From Lachnospiraceae bacterium (GTDB lineage Bacteria > Bacillota > Clostridia > Lachnospirales > Lachnospiraceae), in assembly GCA_009774395.1 (NCBI GenBank), contig VSNQ01000194.1, positions 1 through 5,864 of the forward strand: a stretch of 5,864 nt of DNA. The letters run 5' to 3'. Below the pieces are notes generated by a model. It did no database searches, had not been told where the DNA came from, and saw only the letters and a program-made list of their open reading frames with translations. Each line of letters starts with the position of its first letter. Within the stretch, counting starts at the first letter, position 1. A program made the translations under genes and the position numbers. Shown piece after piece: positions 5,730 through 5,864 of this stretch.

Positions 5730-5864
5730 CTACCCAGCATATATCTCTAAAAATGATGTAATTTTCCCATGTGTGTATTCGCCCTCAATCAAGCCAAACT
5801 CCGGGTCATAATACTTATTGTCATAAAGCAGCGTCCAATGCGTATATCCCGCATCTGTATGAAC
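5730..5864 (-). CDS. Partial gene: C-terminus of a papain/C39-like protein
   Basis: Only the last 44 residues and TAG are in the window; the gene continues beyond the right edge. The segment GYTHWTLLYDNKYYDPEFG (6-24) looks like the catalytic His strand and the following Asp strand of a papain-like or C39-like cysteine protease fold, with H9 and D20 as the likely pair. The protein ends SFLEIYAG. The catalytic Cys would lie upstream, outside the window. Such domains are found in peptidases and also at the C-termini of secreted polymorphic toxins; the sequence seen cannot separate these. A transglutaminase-like fold is another possibility. Coding status is firm (45 codons open from the edge, sensible composition); function is tentative. 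Confidence 0.55.
   Translation of the reverse strand, partial: VHTDAGYTHWTLLYDNKYYDPEFGLIEGEYTHGKITSFLEIYAG

Noticed and set aside
5721..5770. Apparent inverted repeat of GGGAATTTT and AATTTTCCC at the end of the protease-like gene
   Set aside because: The arms are not true reverse complements beyond a few bases and there is no T tract.
1..5864. CRISPR array, tRNA, rRNA, insertion sequence ends or transposase
   Set aside because: No regularly spaced repeats, cloverleaf-like sequence, terminal inverted repeats or transposase motifs were seen on either strand.

Overview
The window comes from a low-G+C Gram-positive bacterium, most likely a gut clostridium of the Lachnospiraceae type. The reasons are A/T-rich codon use, strong GGAGG-type ribosome binding sites before nearly every gene, very short or overlapping gene junctions, and the families present (DeoR/GlpR regulator, flavodoxin-like proteins with cysteine clusters, a membrane protein like the sensor part of a GHKL/AgrC-type kinase). 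Every gene is on the minus strand, so transcription runs from high to low coordinates. The genus is an inference.

Right part (5864 down to about 4800). The window opens inside a gene whose last 44 residues have the His...Asp pattern of a papain/C39-like cysteine protease fold. It is followed by a LigT/2H-phosphoesterase-like protein with eroded catalytic motifs and by a 69-residue orphan gene with its own promoter.

Middle (about 4770 to 2450). This is a scrap-yard of redox and membrane genes. A 232-codon flavodoxin-family gene carries an in-frame TAA at codon 163. A second flavodoxin-like gene is open but lacks the usual phosphate-binding loop. A third is cut off after about 40 codons and joined to the tail of an unrelated membrane-protein gene. 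That tail is coupled by an ATGA overlap to a 270-residue multi-pass membrane protein that resembles the sensor half of a histidine kinase without its catalytic half. The membrane segment (about 3420 to 2540) is visibly richer in G+C than its flanks, which fits a separate origin.

Left part (2475 to 5). This is a compact operon with a good promoter and a DeoR-type A/T-rich operator: a DeoR/GlpR regulator, a P-loop small-molecule kinase/AAA_33 protein, a PHP-domain phosphoesterase and a Nudix hydrolase. Gaps are 15 nt or overlaps of 4 to 8 nt. The PHP protein has lost its C-terminal half, including late metal ligands. A regulator, a kinase, a phosphoesterase and a pyrophosphohydrolase in one operon suggest control of, or clean-up of, a phosphorylated metabolite. 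The substrate cannot be read from the sequence. This operon is the best candidate here for an undescribed system, with the caution that one member looks broken.
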